NCBI GenBank assembly: GCA_963682025.1
Contig: OY821521.1
Location: 54,606,908 to 54,670,907 of the forward strand
Reading direction: 5' to 3'
Length of the DNA: 64,000 nt
DNA from: Cordilura impudica
Taxonomy: Eukaryota > Arthropoda > Insecta > Diptera > Scathophagidae
A program made the translations under genes and the position numbers. Under the pieces are notes generated by a model. That model saw only the letters and a list, made by a program, of their open reading frames with translations, was not told the DNA's origin and ran no database searches. Shown here one piece after another: positions 10,560-21,993 of this stretch. Numbering within the stretch: the first letter of the stretch is position 1; each line of letters begins with the position of its first letter.

Positions 10560-12033
10560 ATACCCTCCACACGTCAGTGTCAGAGGGTATATATAGGTTT
10601 GTCATTGCGTTTGTAACGCATCGAAAAACTAATTTCCGACCCCATAAAGTATATATATTCTTGATCCTTATCACAGCTCGAGTCGATATAGCGATGTCCG
10701 TCTGTCCGTCTGTCTGTTGAAATCACGCTCATTCACAAGAAAAGCAATCTTACTGGATAAGGCTACAATAATATCATTTGCCATAATTCCCAGCAGGTTG
10801 GTATTGAAAATTGGCTAAATCGGGCATCATAGTGATTAGATACGAGCAAAAATATGTAGATACCTCTAAAAAAAAACATAAAACCCAGTGTGTTTGTTGT
10901 AACAGTTTAGTGGTTGAACATTATAATTGTACAACAACACAAAAAAATGTCACAAAAAAATTATGCATACACATATACATATTAACAATACCAAGAACAC
11001 AATACATAGCTCATGTTAGTAGTATTGCCACATATTTTTTATCGTTATCACGTTATAATAAAAAAAAATCGCCAATATGAAAGAAAAAATGAAAACGAAA
11101 AATGAAAAATGGAAAATGAAAAATGGAGAATGGAAAATGGAAAATGAAAAACAGAAAATGGAAAATGTAAAGTGTAAAATCTAAAATGTTAAATGTTAAA
11201 TGTTAAATGTTAAATATTAAATGTTAAATGTTAAATGTAAAATGGAAAATGAAAAAATAAAATTGAAAAATAAAAAATTAAAAATGGAATAAGAAAAATG
11301 GAAAATGAAAAATGGAGAATGGAAAATGAAAAACGGAAAATGGAAAATGAAAAATGGAAAATAGAAAATGAAAAATGGAGAATGGAAAATGGAAAATGAA
11401 AAATGGAAAAAGAAAATTGAAAATTGAAAAATGGAAAATGAAAATTGAAAAATGGTAAGTGGAAAATGGAAAACGAGAACTGAAATATGAAAATTGAAAA
11501 TTTAAAAATTAAAAATGGAAATTGGAAAATGAAAAATAAAAATGGAACATGAAAATTGAAAATTTAAAATTTAAAAATAGAAAATGGAAAACGCAAAATA
11601 GAAAATGGAAAATGAAAATTGAAAAATGGAAAATGAAAATTGAAAAATTAAAAATTGAAAATGAAAAATGGAAAATGCAAAATGGAAAATTGAAAATGAA
11701 AATTGAAAAATGGAAAGTGGGAAATGAAAATTGAATATTGAAAATTGAAAAGGAAAAATGAAAAATTAAAAATGGAAATTGGAAAATGAAAATTGAAAAA
11801 TGAATAATGAAATATGGAAAAATGGAAAATGGAAAACACAAAAATTAAAAATTAAATATTAAAAATTATAATTAATAATTTAAAATTAAAAATTAAAAAC
11901 TAAAACTTAAAGATAAAAAATTAAAAATTAAAAATTTAAAATTAAAAATTAAAAATCAAAAATCAAAAATTAAAGACTCAGGTGGAGGGTATCAAAAAAT
12001 TCGGCACAGCCGAATTTAACACTCTTACTTGTT
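10560..12033 (+). mobile_element. HINE family B, enlarged by a heptamer array
   Basis: The head at 10560 forms the hairpin ATACCCTCCAC...GAGGGTAT. A TATATATTCTTGATCC core and GTCYGTCY tract (10693-10720) follow. The end has the matching GGTGGAGGGTATC, the hairpin TTCGGCACAGCCGAA and tail CTTACTTGTTT. Inverted repeats at the two ends pair with each other (CCCTCCAC/GTGGAGGG), replacing the CCCTATACC/GGTATAGGG pair of family A. About 880 bp of 7-bp repeats fill the interior. Confidence 0.75.
11093..11975 (+). repeat. Degenerate 7-bp tandem array (GGAAAAT/GAAAAAT type)
   Basis: Purine-rich array of heptamers such as GGAAAAT, GAAAAAT, GAAAATT and TTAAAAA, changing toward TTAAAAA at its right end. 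The apparent Phe/Ile/His-rich ORFs on the minus strand here are translation of the repeat. Confidence 0.85.
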
Positions 12034-12419
12034 TTTTTTTTTTGGTTTTTCCTACCAGGATGCATATCGTATTTTTGATTTAATGGATGCATTTCTAAGA
12101 GGATTATAGTTTAATTATTGAAATACTTTAATTTAAAAATATTTAAAAATTTTTAAATAATAAAATTAATATACAATTCTTACAAAACTGTTTACTTTAC
12201 CAAAGATTCCTTGCCCTACAAACCCCTTAGAAATGCATACATTACATCAAAAATACGATGTGAATCCGTATGTATCTTTTTTAGAAATTTAAATAATTTA
12301 TTTATAAAATGAATTATTTCAAATTCTTATTTACGTTGACAAAATCATAAAAAACCCAGCAACATTTTGCTACATTTAAAAATCTTATTTATCTGGTTGG
12401 CATCATGTTATTTTCTTTA

Positions 12420-12602
12420 AAATGAAATATAGTGTTGTCTCTTTTACACATTAGCGTAAACAAAGTGCGAGATAATTAATATTTTCTTAGAAATTCAGTC
12501 GATTTGAGGAAATTTGCAATTAAAATTGAAGTTGTGCTGCTTAATAAAGTTTGTGAAAAGTTTATTTTTATTTTAAAAACCGAGCAACAATTTTCTCAAC
12601 GG
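12420..12602 (+). other. Possible non-coding first exon of the 14541 gene
   Basis: A less A/T-monotonous segment ending at the good donor AACGG|GTAAGA (12602/12603). A matching acceptor TACTTTCAG lies at 14438, followed by the 14541 ORF. The link is inferred only from splice sites and order. The exon's start is unknown. Confidence 0.3.
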
Positions 12603-14438
12603 GTAAGAATACAATTAAACACTCGCTATTGTTAATAAATAATAGAATTCAATAGACAAATTAGTTGTTTGGTATATTGGCATTTATTTTTGGCATACGA
12701 GTAGCAAAAGCGCCTTTTTTAAATTCTTAACATTAGATGTGTTTTGTGTAGTTGTTTAATCATTTGTGATATTGTCTCTCAATTAATGACTTGTGCAATG
12801 GAAGTATGGATTGGTCCATTTGTTTTTAGATCATATTGTTCACGTTTTGTTATTCATTTCATTATGGCTCATTCATTGTCTAAAACCCACATCTACTTTG
12901 GATAAACCTTTTTTTATGAAACAAAAAGAAATGTAATCCATCGAACGTAATTTTTGTCTTATTGTTTATTTCTTTCGTAATTTACCTTTAAAACTTAAAT
13001 AATTCCATGTTGTTGTTGCAGTGGGGGTTTCCCTTGTTTTCCGTACGTAAAATTGCCAGCTTGTTTATGTTTTTATTTTTTATAAATAAATCCTAACTGG
13101 GGGAAAAAATAATCCCCTCAAACTTTTGAGTAATGAATAAAAACCCTTCAACCCTTTTTTTTCAAAAAAAAAAACTTACGTATCTTAACCTCTGGTTGAA
13201 AAATGAAACTATGAGGGATAATTTTTCAGTTATGAACCAGAGAAACAGATTTTTAATTTAATTTTTGTTTAAGATCTATTTGGCTACAGCATTTCCAGTA
13301 TTTCTACGGACCCCATTGAAGAAATATTTGTATTTTAATTACAAATTTTTTTTAATAAAAACAACCATAAATTCATTATCAATTATATTAAGAAATTAAA
13401 ACCAATTTTTCGAGTATTTTGAAAAGTAGTAAGCGCGAAAAAAAAATAGTATCCTTTTATATGATTTTGTTCTATTTATTATCGCTTTAAAGTACACTAG
13501 CATAGCCCAGCACTCGAAATTCGAGTGCAAATTATAGGAAATTTAATTTTTTCATAAAATTTTTTCGTTCAATGTTTTTTTTTAAATCTAAATATACCTA
13601 TTTAAACAATTTATCCTAAATTATGCTAATCGATTTATCCATTCACAATTCAACAAAGGGCGTGTGGTATACAATTATAATTAAATTAATTGGCTAAAAT
13701 TGATTTGCCTACTTTTAGGCTCATATAAAATTATTTATTATATAAATTTAATTTAATACATTTTTAACACATGTAATACATACATTTTATCATTCGGCAC
13801 TTCTCCTCCATATAACCTATAACTGTGCTAATATTCACACTCCGTGCCCGCATTTTGCTTGCCTTCTCGTATTAATATATACTAGTATAGCCCAGCACTC
13901 GAAATTTGACTGCAAATTCTAGGAAATATTTTTTCATTCAATTTTTGTCTTCCAATGTTTTTTTAATCTATATACATATATATAAAAAATTTATGAATAT
14001 TTAAAGGAGCCTAAAGGTATGTTAATCCACAATTCAACAATTTTTCATAAATAAAACCCACCTTTCCTCCCCTTTGGGCAATATATAAACACAGATGGTT
14101 AAATGAAATTTGTGCCAATATGATTTTTGAAACAAATTATTAAAAACCTTTTAATTTAAAAACTTTGCGTAATTTTGAAATAGACTTAAATGTATTGGCT
14201 TATAAAGCCGTTGTGCTTTCAAAATTAATTTTATCTTTCTAATTTTTCGGAATTAAAGAAAATTTATTTTAAATTCCGATATAAAATTTAAGGAATTCAT
14301 AAATTTTTAGATTGGTTTTAAATTTATACAAAAAATATTTCAATTGAATTTTTAATCATTTTGTTAGAAACATATTTACAAATTTAGTTTTGAACTATTT
14401 AAAGCAGACTTTTTCCCCCATTTTTATTATACTTTCAG
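12603..14438 (+). other. Possible intron; two family C repeat heads
   Basis: AT-rich, no ORF. Two copies of the motif GCACTCGAAATT (about 13496-13560 and 13880-13945) match the left end of the family C repeat at 19373 and 39757. Confidence 0.4.
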
Positions 14439-14540
14439 AATCAATAAGCCGTTATATCGCTTTTATACGGTTTTCAAAATAATTGATTACATTTTCTTTT
14501 AATTATTTGTTCATGTCATTGTTTTTTTTTTTTTTTCAAT

Positions 14541-14882
14541 ATGATAACCGAAAAAAGTGATTGTGATAACATGTCAGCTATAATGCAGTCGAAACCAGCG
14601 GCATTAAATGCAAAAACTTTACGTGAAATTCTTGATATGGGTCGACAATTTGTTAATCGTATTCTGATAATTGATCCTAATGCTGAACGGGCTCTTCAGT
14701 TCCAAAGTGATATAAATCAATGCTTAGCTCCATACGAGTCAATCTATAAAGATCTGACTCGAAAACAATCACTTATAACGGATTTCATTATAAAAACTCC
14801 CCGCACGGAAATTGACCCTGTAGAAGTTACAGTCGAACCAGATATACATCTCCATTATTCAAGTGATGAAAGTGATTCTTAA
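14541..14882 (+). CDS. Small acidic protein with PIP-box-like motif, unknown
   Basis: 113-aa frame starting MITEKSDCDNMSAIM. A second in-frame Met at residue 11 could also be used. A predicted helical middle (LREILDMGRQFVNRILIIDP, then ALQFQSDINQCLAPYE) leads to KQSLITDFII, which fits the PCNA-binding Q-x-x-I-x-x-F-[FI] pattern. The C-terminus SSDESDS looks like a CK2-type acidic tail. An AATAAA follows at about 14989. Codon use and a non-repetitive setting suggest a host gene. Similar helix-plus-PIP tails occur at the ends of pogo-like transposases, so an old transposon remnant is the alternative. Family not recognised. Confidence 0.5.
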   Translation: MITEKSDCDNMSAIMQSKPAALNAKTLREILDMGRQFVNRILIIDPNAERALQFQSDINQCLAPYESIYKDLTRKQSLITDFIIKTPRTEIDPVEVTVEPDIHLHYSSDESDS

Positions 14883-14999
14883 TAAATTGTGTATTTATTA
14901 GTTTACATAATGAGTTTTAAAGAGTTTTCTTTTTTCTGTTTTTTTGATTTTTTTTTTTTTTCTATATTTTTAATTTTTGTTTTAATCGAAATAAATGAA

Positions 15000-16106
15000 T
15001 TTTATAAAATAACTGGCTAAATTATTTGTATTTCACGAATTAATGAAATTTTTCAAAACGTCTAGTGAAAATCTAAAATTCAGATTAAAAGGACTGTAGA
15101 TACTGTAGAGGAATGTAGAGAAAACTAATATTATGCGGAATTGTGCTTAGAATCTGTATTTTTTTTTTTTTTTTTTTTAAATAATCATTTAATAAACATC
15201 ATAAACATTTTTCATCAAAAAATCTAAGAAATTGGAAATTTTTTCATAGAAAAAATTATCTTTAACAAATACTGCATTCGTAATCGAAATTTGTCCATAA
15301 AATTTTTTTATTTCTTTACCAGAATATCAGATAAATTAAAATGTTACTCTTACATGAAATAATTAGCCCCAGACTGAAAATTAGTTTCAAATGTGATCTG
15401 ACGATTGCCTGTATTCTTTCAATTATGTATCAATTATATTTTAATTGAATTTATTAGGGAGCCTAAGGAGCCCTTTGAATAATTTCTTTCATAAAAAAAA
15501 GAATGATAGAACATTATAGGCAATACAAATAAAATTAAATTTATTTGATGCTAGCGCCATTTTGCAGCGTTAGAGAGTCAGTGAGTCAGTAATGAGCGTA
15601 AATATTATATTTCTATTTCACATATCTCTTAAATCTGGACCGATAATGTTCATTTGCATGAAGTATCACACACAACATAAAATGCGTTGGCAAAAGTTTT
15701 TGAACTAATAAAATGTTGGAAATACATTTTAAAAGTAAATCAAAAACAACAAAAACAAAATAATTTTTAAAGTAAAAAAGGTAACATACGTATTATCAAA
15801 AAAAAAAAGTAAAAATTATAAATAGTATTTACCTATAGCAAATTTTAATTTTATAAATATAAAACAAAAAAAAAGAAATAAAAATTAAAAATTATTTTTA
15901 TTTACAAAAGTAATTATAAACATTCTACAATAAAAAACTTCTTGAATAAAATAACTAAATAATGGAGAACATCATACAAGATTTTATAATACGAGGGCGG
16001 GCGGCCCCAGAACAACTGTACTTGACAAAGAAAGCAACAAATTCGGGAAATTTTTTCTTTATTTCTCAACTTAATATTCTTTTAGCTCAATACCCTTTTC
16101 CCTGCT
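15000..16106. other. AT-rich intergenic stretch
   Basis: Poly-A/T runs and no recognisable gene or repeat end. The most complex part is around 15550-15600 (GCTAGCGCCATTTTGCAGCG). Confidence 0.45.
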
Positions 16107-16500
16107 CTATTCAATAGCTTCGATCCCCTGGTTATAGTAAGAACTGCCTAGCTCCTTAAAATAGCCATCAACCCCAGACTCCACCTCTTCATTATTGGCA
16201 AGCAAATCTTTAACCACAAATTCGGCTATATTGGGGGTGAAACTTCGCCAAACATCTTCACGACGCAGTTTTTGTTCAATTATAAGCAAACGGGTGCTGC
16301 ATCTAGCGGGCAACTGTCTCATCTCTAAATTTTCGTTCAATAAGCGATGTATAGTACTTTTTGAAATGCCTATCATTCAGCTAGGTAACGCATCGTCAGT
16401 CAACGATCATCCAATACCATTTTTGGATTTTCTGGCCACCTCAATTGATCGACCACTACGCTATTCGTTTAAACTCTGTCACCTAGTTTTTTATAGTCGT
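16107..16500 (-). pseudogene. mariner transposase with internal deletion
   Basis: The minus strand reads the HTH GISKSTIHRLLNENLEMRQL and TRLLIIEQKLRREDV of the mariner N-terminus. It jumps directly to a C-terminal motif (NNEEVESGVDGYFKELGSS), so the DD34D catalytic core is deleted. Upstream frames (to about 16500) contain the start of the HTH with stops. Confidence 0.7.
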
Positions 16501-16643
16501 AAACGAAGAAGAAGACTCCTGGCTTTAATATTGGTTGGACTGAGACCTTTCGAATAAAAGTATTGAATTACAGAATGGTAACCAATTTGTTCCATGTTTA
16601 CAAATTTAGTGAGATTGTTTACTTTTGATTGCTAAAAAAAAAC

Positions 16644-17048
16644 AAGCAAGAAAATTATAGTCTGTCTAGACCGACTTTCTATACCCTATACCATGTGTTG
16701 AGAGATTTAGTCGTAGGTCCAACAAAATAAACATTAACCAAATTAACCGAGTGGAACTTTTATTAATTTTATTTTAACTGCAGATTTGAAAAAGTTCATA
16801 TCGGATGTTATGTTTGTATCGGGAAGGGGTCAAAAAATGACCCGATGCTGACCATATTTAGTAGTCACTTATTTTTTGCAAAAACATATACAAACCAAAT
16901 TTGAGGAAAATCTGTGCAATATTTTTGTTTTTGATAGGTTCAAGTGAAGATCCGACGGACATCGCTAAATCAACTCAGTGAATGATTCTGACTCGATCGG
17001 CATAATAAAGGGTGGATCTAGGTCAAATATTTTTTACAGTTACAAACA
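16644..17048 (-). mobile_element. HINE family A, partial copy, reverse orientation
   Basis: Starts with AAGAAAATTATAGTC and the (degenerate) terminal palindrome. It runs through a shortened body to TAGGTCAAATATTTTTTACAGTTACAAACA, where the 17049 long-TIR element interrupts it. The GTCC tract has shrunk to a single GGACATCGC. Confidence 0.65.
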
Positions 17049-17707
17049 CACTGTGCGACAGTCAAAATCGGGATGGGATGAAACCACCGGGGAAAGTTAT
17101 ATCGGTCAAAAAAAAGTTATACGAGACCCGTCGTTTCGCTGCGTCACGTCTAGGAATCAAGATATAACGATTTGAATTTAGTAAGTATCGTGTAGGGGAA
17201 TTTCTCACAATTTGGGCTCCTTTATTTGACAACTCGAGAACGCGTCCATCGATTTCCTTGATTCATGTCTCATTTTATGCACAGGTTATGTGACTTTACG
17301 CCAAAGTAATAAGACTTGACACTTTTTCCCGATTTGGATTTTGCATGATTTTTAAAAATACAAAATTTTAGGCAAAAAATTATTTTTTTTCTTCAAAAAA
17401 TTTATTAATAACTGCGAAACCGTTGATTGTGTTGAGAAATAGTACAGAAGTAAATTAAAGTTATTGTAATTCTTAATTTTTCTAAATTTGTTTCAGCAAA
17501 ATCGGACTTGTGGTTCTCGAATTATGTCAAATAAAAGAGCCCTAAACGTGACAAATTCCCCTACACGATACTTACTAAGTTCAAATCGATATATCTCGAT
17601 TCCTAGACTTGAGCCAGCGAAACGCCGGGACACGTATAACTTTTTTTGATCGATGTAAATTTCCCATGTGGTTTCATCCCACTGACCCCTACCATTTGTC
17701 GCACAGT
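17049..17707. mobile_element. Non-autonomous element with about 180-bp TIRs
   Basis: Left arm (17049-17230) and right arm (about 17535-17707) are inverted copies starting ACTGTGCGACA. They share GTGGGATGAAACCAC-like, TAGGAATC and TAGTAAGTATCGTGTAGGGG segments. AACA precedes the left end and follows the right end, a possible 4-bp duplication. No transposase; the 65-aa frame at 16978 is not protein-like. Superfamily unknown. Confidence 0.65.
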
Positions 17708-17748
17708 AACATCAGTCTTAACTAGGGTCATAACTTGTTAACTTTGAT

Positions 17749-18688
17749 CAGAGTTCAGAAAAAAACACTCGTACATATATGTAAACAAACATAGCTCAGA
17801 CCAATAAACACATATTTTTATTTTGATATCAATTATGTGTTTCATAATTTTGTACGGTGCCGAACACAATCATGACTGTGTTTCGTTTTAATATTTCGTT
17901 ATGTACACGAACATGTTTCTATCACGTATTTTTTGTTTCAAACACACATAACCACACAGATTCGAGTGTAGCTTTATTTTAAGTTCGTATTCTTGCACGT
18001 GTACTGCTAAAAAAAAACAGAACATGTTCTTAAACGCGTACATCTAAAAATTAAATTATCCACTCGCGATCGGAAAAATCTGATACACCCCTGTAAAAAC
18101 GACAACAATTGTTTCAACCAAATTTATTTTAAAAATCTAAAATAATTCAATTATTAAAAAATAAAGATAATAATAAAAATAAAAAAAATTAAAATTAAAA
18201 AAATAATAGAAAAACAACGAAATTAAGTCATAAACAACATATAAAATTTCTCTGTTTTCTATTTTATTACTATCTTTTTATTTTTATTATTATCTTTTTA
18301 TTTTTATATTTATTTTTATTTTGTTATAACTGCTAATGAATTATTTTAGATTTTTTTTAATAAATTTGGTTGAAACAATTGTTGTCGTTATTATAGGGGT
18401 GTATCAGATTTTTCCGATCGCGAGTGGATAATGTTTTAATTTTTAGAATACTAACTTAAAATAAAGCTATACTCGAATCTGTGTGGTTTATGTGTGTTCG
18501 AAACAAAATATCTGTGATAGAAACATGTTCGTGTACATAACGAAATATTAAAACGAAACACAGTCATGATTGTGTTCGGCACCGTACAAAATTTAGAAAC
18601 ACACATAATTGATATGAAAATAAAAATATGTCTTGGCTGCTTTAGAACAGAACATTGTGTTTTTGATGTGTGTACTTTCTGAACCTTG
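17749..18688. mobile_element. Foldback-like palindromic element, copy 1
   Basis: Two arms of about 430 bp (17749-18190, 18240-18688) form one large inverted repeat around an A/T centre. Terminal sequence is CAGAGTTCAG... and ...TGAACCTT. Flanking nonamers AACTTTGAT and GACTGTGAT differ at two positions, compatible with an aged 9-bp duplication as made by Foldback/MULE-type elements. No ORF of note. Confidence 0.7.
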
Positions 18689-18879
18689 ACTGTGATAGAG
18701 TAAAATTATTCTTAGTATTTTATTTTGGAAACTAAAAAAATAATTTCGATCGAAAAGTTTCGATAATTTCGTGTCCGTGTTCGATCTACAATTCCCATAG
18801 AATTTTTAAGCAATTTTTATGGCTAGCCATTCCGACACACAAATTATATTAGATTGTAGTCATTCGCTTCAAACTTTGA

Positions 18880-19330
18880 AAGTGTGTTTTGGGACATTGT
18901 CGTATGGATACATTACGTATTTAGAAGTTGCCTGTATCAAATTCTAGTACGTTTTACTACATGAATTGGACTCATTCTTAGGCCCGAAAAGCAACCTCAT
19001 ACCATAATATTGCCACCGCCATACTCTTTATTTGTATATTTTGGTCTTGTTTTTCCCCTTTGGTCGTTGTACAAACGTTATTTCATCATGGTGTCTTAAA
19101 TTAAAAATTGACTCATCTGAGAAGAGAATGAATGATATTCCAATTCCGCCTTGACCAGTTCATGAGTTCTTTATCAAGGTTAATGCGAACCAACCGATTT
19201 TTCTCTAATCTTTGTGGTTTCTTCACTGGACGATGACAACCAAGAACAGTATTAAATTATCTACCATTTGACTCGTATTACGGGGTCTGCCGCCTAAATG
19301 TTGAGTCATCACCGGTAGGTCTGCTTGCAT
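18880..19330 (-). pseudogene. Tc1-like transposase remnant
   Basis: The minus strand contains a frame-shifted relic around SDESIFNLRHHDEITF (first catalytic Asp region) and NRLVRINLDKELMNWSRR-like text. It shares nucleotide sequence with the Tc1 relics at 26755 and 55128 (GAACTCATGAACTGGTCAAG-like). No long open frame. Confidence 0.6.
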
Positions 19331-19372
19331 GATATTTTTCATGATATTTATTTCATAAAAATTATTACTAGC

Positions 19373-20505
19373 AGATCCCAGCCCTCGAAATTCGGGTGCA
19401 AATTCTAGGAAATTTTATTTTTTCATTTAATAAATTCACAATTAAACACCTATTGTCGTTATTGGTTTATGTCCAAAATTATTTTTCTTTATGTCCAAAA
19501 TTATTTTTCAATTCAACACAGGGCTTTTTGTAACAAATTTAATAAACACACACACAGCACTGTATAATTATACCCTATACCACTATGTGGTTTGGGTATA
19601 ATGACTTTGTGCTGCTGTTTGTAACAACCAAAAATATTTGACCTAGACCCATCTTTAATTATACCGATCGAATCAGAATCACTTTTTGAGTTGATTTAAC
19701 AATGTCCGTCCGTCCGTCCGTCTGTGTGTCCATGTAAACCTTGTAATCAAACTGCAGGTCGCAAATATGAATATATTTTGATGAAATTTGGTATATAAGC
19801 TTTTATCGGCCATGGGATGAACGCTATTGAAATTGGTGAGAATCGGTCCATGTTCAGACCTAGCCCCCATACAAATTACCCCTATGAAATCGACATAAAT
19901 TGCCATAAGATCCAAATTGTCATATAAATCTTACTCAAATTGGGTTTGTATGCGTTTATTACATCCATTAATGAGTAGTCCAAAAATGATCCCTTTGACC
20001 CCATATAGACTGCTTCCCGATCTTCACTTAAATCTATTAAAAACAAAAATATTGCACTGATTCTTCTCAAATTATGCTTGTATATATTTTTGCAAAATAC
20101 AAAGGACTTTACCAAACATGATCAGGATTGGTCCATTTTTGGACCTAGTCCCCATATAGATATAGCATCCGATATGAACTTTTTCATATCTGCAGCTAAA
20201 AAAATTAATAAAAATCCCACTCAATTTTGGTTTTTGCTTATTTTCTATGTCCAGTTAGTTGGGCCTAAGAGATAGGGTTTCTAAACGCATGGTATAGGGT
20301 ATCATATAGTCGGTCTAGACCGACTATAATTTTCTTACTTGTTTTATGTATGTGTTAGTAGCAACTTTAAATGCAAAATGTAAAAATCAGTAAATCTGAT
20401 GAACAGCTAAAAAGAAATACCTTTCAAATGAGGGATTTTTGGTCTAGAATTAAAACTGACATATTTCCATCGGTCACAAGAAATCGCCTTGCCTATTAAT
20501 ATTAT
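19373..20505 (+). mobile_element. Family C repeat, interrupted by a HINE
   Basis: Begins CTAGCAGATCCCAGCCCTCG with the palindrome-like CTCGAAATTCG. It continues after the HINE insertion with ATGTATGTGTTAGTAGCAAC and ends near GGTCACAAGAAATCG...CCTATTAATA. The same head and tail occur at 39757-40130 and, reversed, 46607-46963. The other two copies lack an insertion at this point, which defines the HINE as the younger insert. Class unknown. Confidence 0.6.
19567..20345 (+). mobile_element. HINE family A, copy 4 (nested in family C)
   Basis: Full-length copy with (GTCC)4, 13-bp subterminal inverted repeats, AGTCGGTCTAGACCGACT and CTTACTTGTTT tail. Compared with copies 1-3 it differs mainly in the microsatellite and a few substitutions. 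Confidence 0.82.
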
Positions 20506-20564
20506 ATGTACATAGTTAAGATTAAACATTGTAAATACACAAAATTGTGTTTACAAAAACAATT

Positions 20565-20905
20565 GGAAGAGAACGTCAGAGACTATAAATATTTAAATAA
20601 CGGTTAAGATTTTATACATTTTCTTTCATACCACCTTCTATATTTATTGTACAGAAGTGTAAAAGTTTCCATTGTTTCGACATCACTAACAAAAATATAC
20701 ATACATCCAATTTTTTTTTTTCGATTATCTATATTTTAAAATTGTATTTTTGGTAACAAATTTGTTAGCTTCTGATAGAGAACACAGCAAAGAGTAATTT
20801 CGCAAAAAAAAAACATAATTTTAGGACGCGAAATTATTAAAAATAAAAAAATTGGATAATATATAATTTTGTAAAAGTTTCCAATGTATTGTCACCCTCT
20901 GTATA
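20565..20905 (-). mobile_element. 5' end fragment of the Tc1-like family seen at 54737
   Basis: The reverse complement matches 54737-55080: the TIR-proximal TTGGAAACTTTTACAAAA, a second GGAAACTTTTACACTTCTGTAC stretch and GGTATGAAAG. It covers only the untranslated left end of the element; no transposase. Confidence 0.6.
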
Positions 20906-21078
20906 TATTATAAATATTTAAAAAACTGTTAAACTAAAAGAAAGGAAATAAATTAATAAAAAAAAAATTTATAAAATTTAATGCAAAATAACCTTTAATC
21001 CCCATTTCAAGCAAACGGGTGGCATCTCTTGTTTTCTTTCGTTATTGAGCTTGCGTCAATCATAACAAATGCGATTTG

Positions 21079-21086
21079 TGACGTGG
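21079..21086 (+). promoter_or_regulatory. UPR element-like TGACGTGG upstream of TRAP-delta
   Basis: TGACGTGG, the core recognised by ATF6/XBP1 in the unfolded protein response, lies 146 bp before the TRAP-delta start codon. TRAP genes are known ER-stress targets in animals. The site is a plausible regulatory element, but an 8-mer match alone is weak. Confidence 0.45.
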
Positions 21087-21224
21087 TCGGTGTTGTCGTG
21101 GCATTTTGACATTTCAAAACTGTCAAACGTGAAAGTGTAGCCGAGACTAGCATTCCATTTATTTTATCCATTAAACGAATAGTGTGTGTGTTTAACTTAC
21201 ATTAAATAAATAACTTAAATAAAA

Positions 21225-21811
21225 ATGCGTCAATTTATCGGTGTTTTCTTGATCTCCTTATTTGCTGCCTCTACTTTTGCCAGCAGTTGTACCAGCCCAA
21301 AAGTCACCGTCAGCTCGTTTAGTACTCAAGATGCCACAATTTTAACACAATTGGCACACATTGGTGAATTCACTTTGAAATGTGGCAATGGAGCTAAACC
21401 CAACTTGTTTGCTGAATTCCCATGCGGCAAAGTAGTTTCTGTGGCACAAGTTGCTGATGAAAAATATCAAGTAAGTTGGGGAATACAAAACAAGTCAAAA
21501 GAAGAATTTATATATAGATGCGTTTTTGTTTTGTTTTTTATCAACAACAGGTCAGCTGGACTGAAGAAATCAAAAAAGGCTCCAGTGGCAATGTTGTCGT
21601 TCGTCTTTTTGATGATGAGGGTTATACCAACTTACGTAAAGTCCAACGTGATGGTGGCAAAGTTTCTAATGTTAAGTCGTTAGTAGACATCACCGTCAAC
21701 ACGAAGGGTGCCTACAAGGGTCCCTGGGTTAAAGCTGAAATTGTTGCTGCTTTAGTAGTAGCTACAGTTGCTTATTTTGCTATCACTACCAAAAGCAAAG
21801 TACAAGCTTAA
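21225..21811 (+). CDS. SSR4: Translocon-associated protein subunit delta (TRAP-delta)
   Basis: Exons 21225-21470 and 21551-21811 join in phase 0 across an 80-bp intron (CAA|GTAAGT...CAACAG|GTC) to give 168 aa, the usual TRAP-delta size (about 170). Signal peptide MRQFIGVFLISLFAASTFAS, a lumenal beta-sandwich-like domain with Cys in SSCTSP, LKCGNG and FPCGK, the conserved VSWTEEI...GNVVVRLFDDEGY core, then a membrane segment (EIVAALVVATVAYFAI) and short basic cytosolic tail. TRAP sits in the ER membrane beside Sec61 and assists translocation and N-glycosylation of nascent chains. The frame is intact. Two AATAAA signals follow at 21869 and 21988. Assigned by recognised family sequence; confidence high. 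Confidence 0.93.
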
Positions 21812-21868
21812 TAGCTGATCAAGTCATGTGTTCCTCTAGAGATTTTCTTAATATTTTCCAATTAACAT

Positions 21869-21993
21869 AATAAAATTCAAAGCGAAGTTATGTTTTTTGA
21901 ATGAAATTCATTCACCTTAAAAATGTTGAACAAACAATAGAATTACCACCACTTTGACTAAATATTCATCCATAGTTTCATTATTAAAATAAA
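21869..21993 (+). terminator. Polyadenylation signals of TRAP-delta
   Basis: AATAAA at 21869-21874 and again at 21988-21993, 58 and 177 bp past the stop codon, each followed by T-rich sequence. Alternative 3' ends are possible. Confidence 0.55.

Noticed and set aside
11509..11841. 110-aa minus-strand ORF rich in Phe/Ile/His, and overlapping frames
   Set aside because: Translation of the heptamer array; periodic and not protein-like.
17049..17060. CACTGTG at the 17049 element end as a second Transib
   Set aside because: The heptamer is in the opposite orientation to a Transib end, there is no nonamer at 22-23 bp and no transposase.
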